NCBI GenBank assembly: GCA_905221605.1
Contig: CAJNDS010001302.1
Location: forward strand, 644,501 to 708,500
DNA from: Symbiodinium natans
Taxonomy: Eukaryota; Sar; Dinophyceae; Suessiales; Symbiodiniaceae
DNA length: 64,000 bases
Reading direction: 5' to 3'
A model generated the notes under the pieces. The model did no database searches. It worked only from the letters and a program-made list of their open reading frames with translations, and was not told the origin of the DNA. Of the stretch, positions 63,939-64,000 are shown one piece after another. The translations under genes and the position numbers were made by a program. Numbering within the stretch: position 1 is the first letter of the stretch; the number at the start of each line of letters is the position of its first letter.

Positions 63939-64000
63939 GTTTTGGTTTGGGGCCCTATACCCTAAACCTCGAACCCTAAACCCAAACCCCAAACCCTAAA

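Overview
This window is nuclear DNA of a eukaryotic microalga, most likely a dinoflagellate. No bacterial-style gene is present. Four things point to a dinoflagellate: plant-type telomere repeats (TTTAGGG/CCCTAAA) through the whole window; many short palindromic elements of the kind I recall from Symbiodiniaceae-type genomes; a ribosomal protein P2 gene whose five introns can all be drawn with GC-AG or GA-AG ends and none with GT-AG; and pieces of a multi-pass membrane protein family that I know from dinoflagellates. The assignment rests on memory and inspection. No search was run.

Layout. Every 100-400 bases there is an interstitial telomere array (ITS), in either orientation and typically 30-150 bp long. 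Between the arrays lie GC-richer islands of about 50-130 bp that read as open exons on the plus strand, many bounded by CAG at the 5' side and GT, GC or GA at the 3' side. The window is therefore not an empty subtelomere. It looks like exons of several plus-strand genes whose introns are filled with telomere repeats and palindromic elements. The best proof is the P2 gene (27247-30207): six short exons, phase-consistent under GC/GA donors, give a protein ending in the P-protein tail MDFDLFG plus stop, and ITS lie in its introns. A second phase-consistent set (59822-62956, with a likely further exon at 58445) encodes part of a dinoflagellate-type membrane protein.

Other content: a 159-bp satellite (4175-5640) just upstream of a first-exon candidate; a leader at 40911 that resembles a plastid-targeting sequence; a Ty1/copia RNase H fragment (47368-47793); minisatellites at 47150, 53078 and 57560; a CTA/CGA microsatellite (50333-50650); a 190-base C-rich tract (53504-53690); and about nine families of 80-250 bp palindromic MITE-like elements (called A-J here).

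Most important observation: several ITS sit inside copies of these elements, flanked by short duplications of the target (5, 13, about 19 and 20 bp), and two copies of one family are each other's empty site. This suggests that telomere repeats were inserted at internal breaks. Because GGTTTAGGG carries a GT donor and TTTAG an AG acceptor, such insertions could become, or extend, introns. Exon ends of the form ..G|GTTTAGGG recur through the window. Exon calls other than P2 and the membrane family are unrecognised proteins. Their boundaries are my reading and would need transcripts to confirm.
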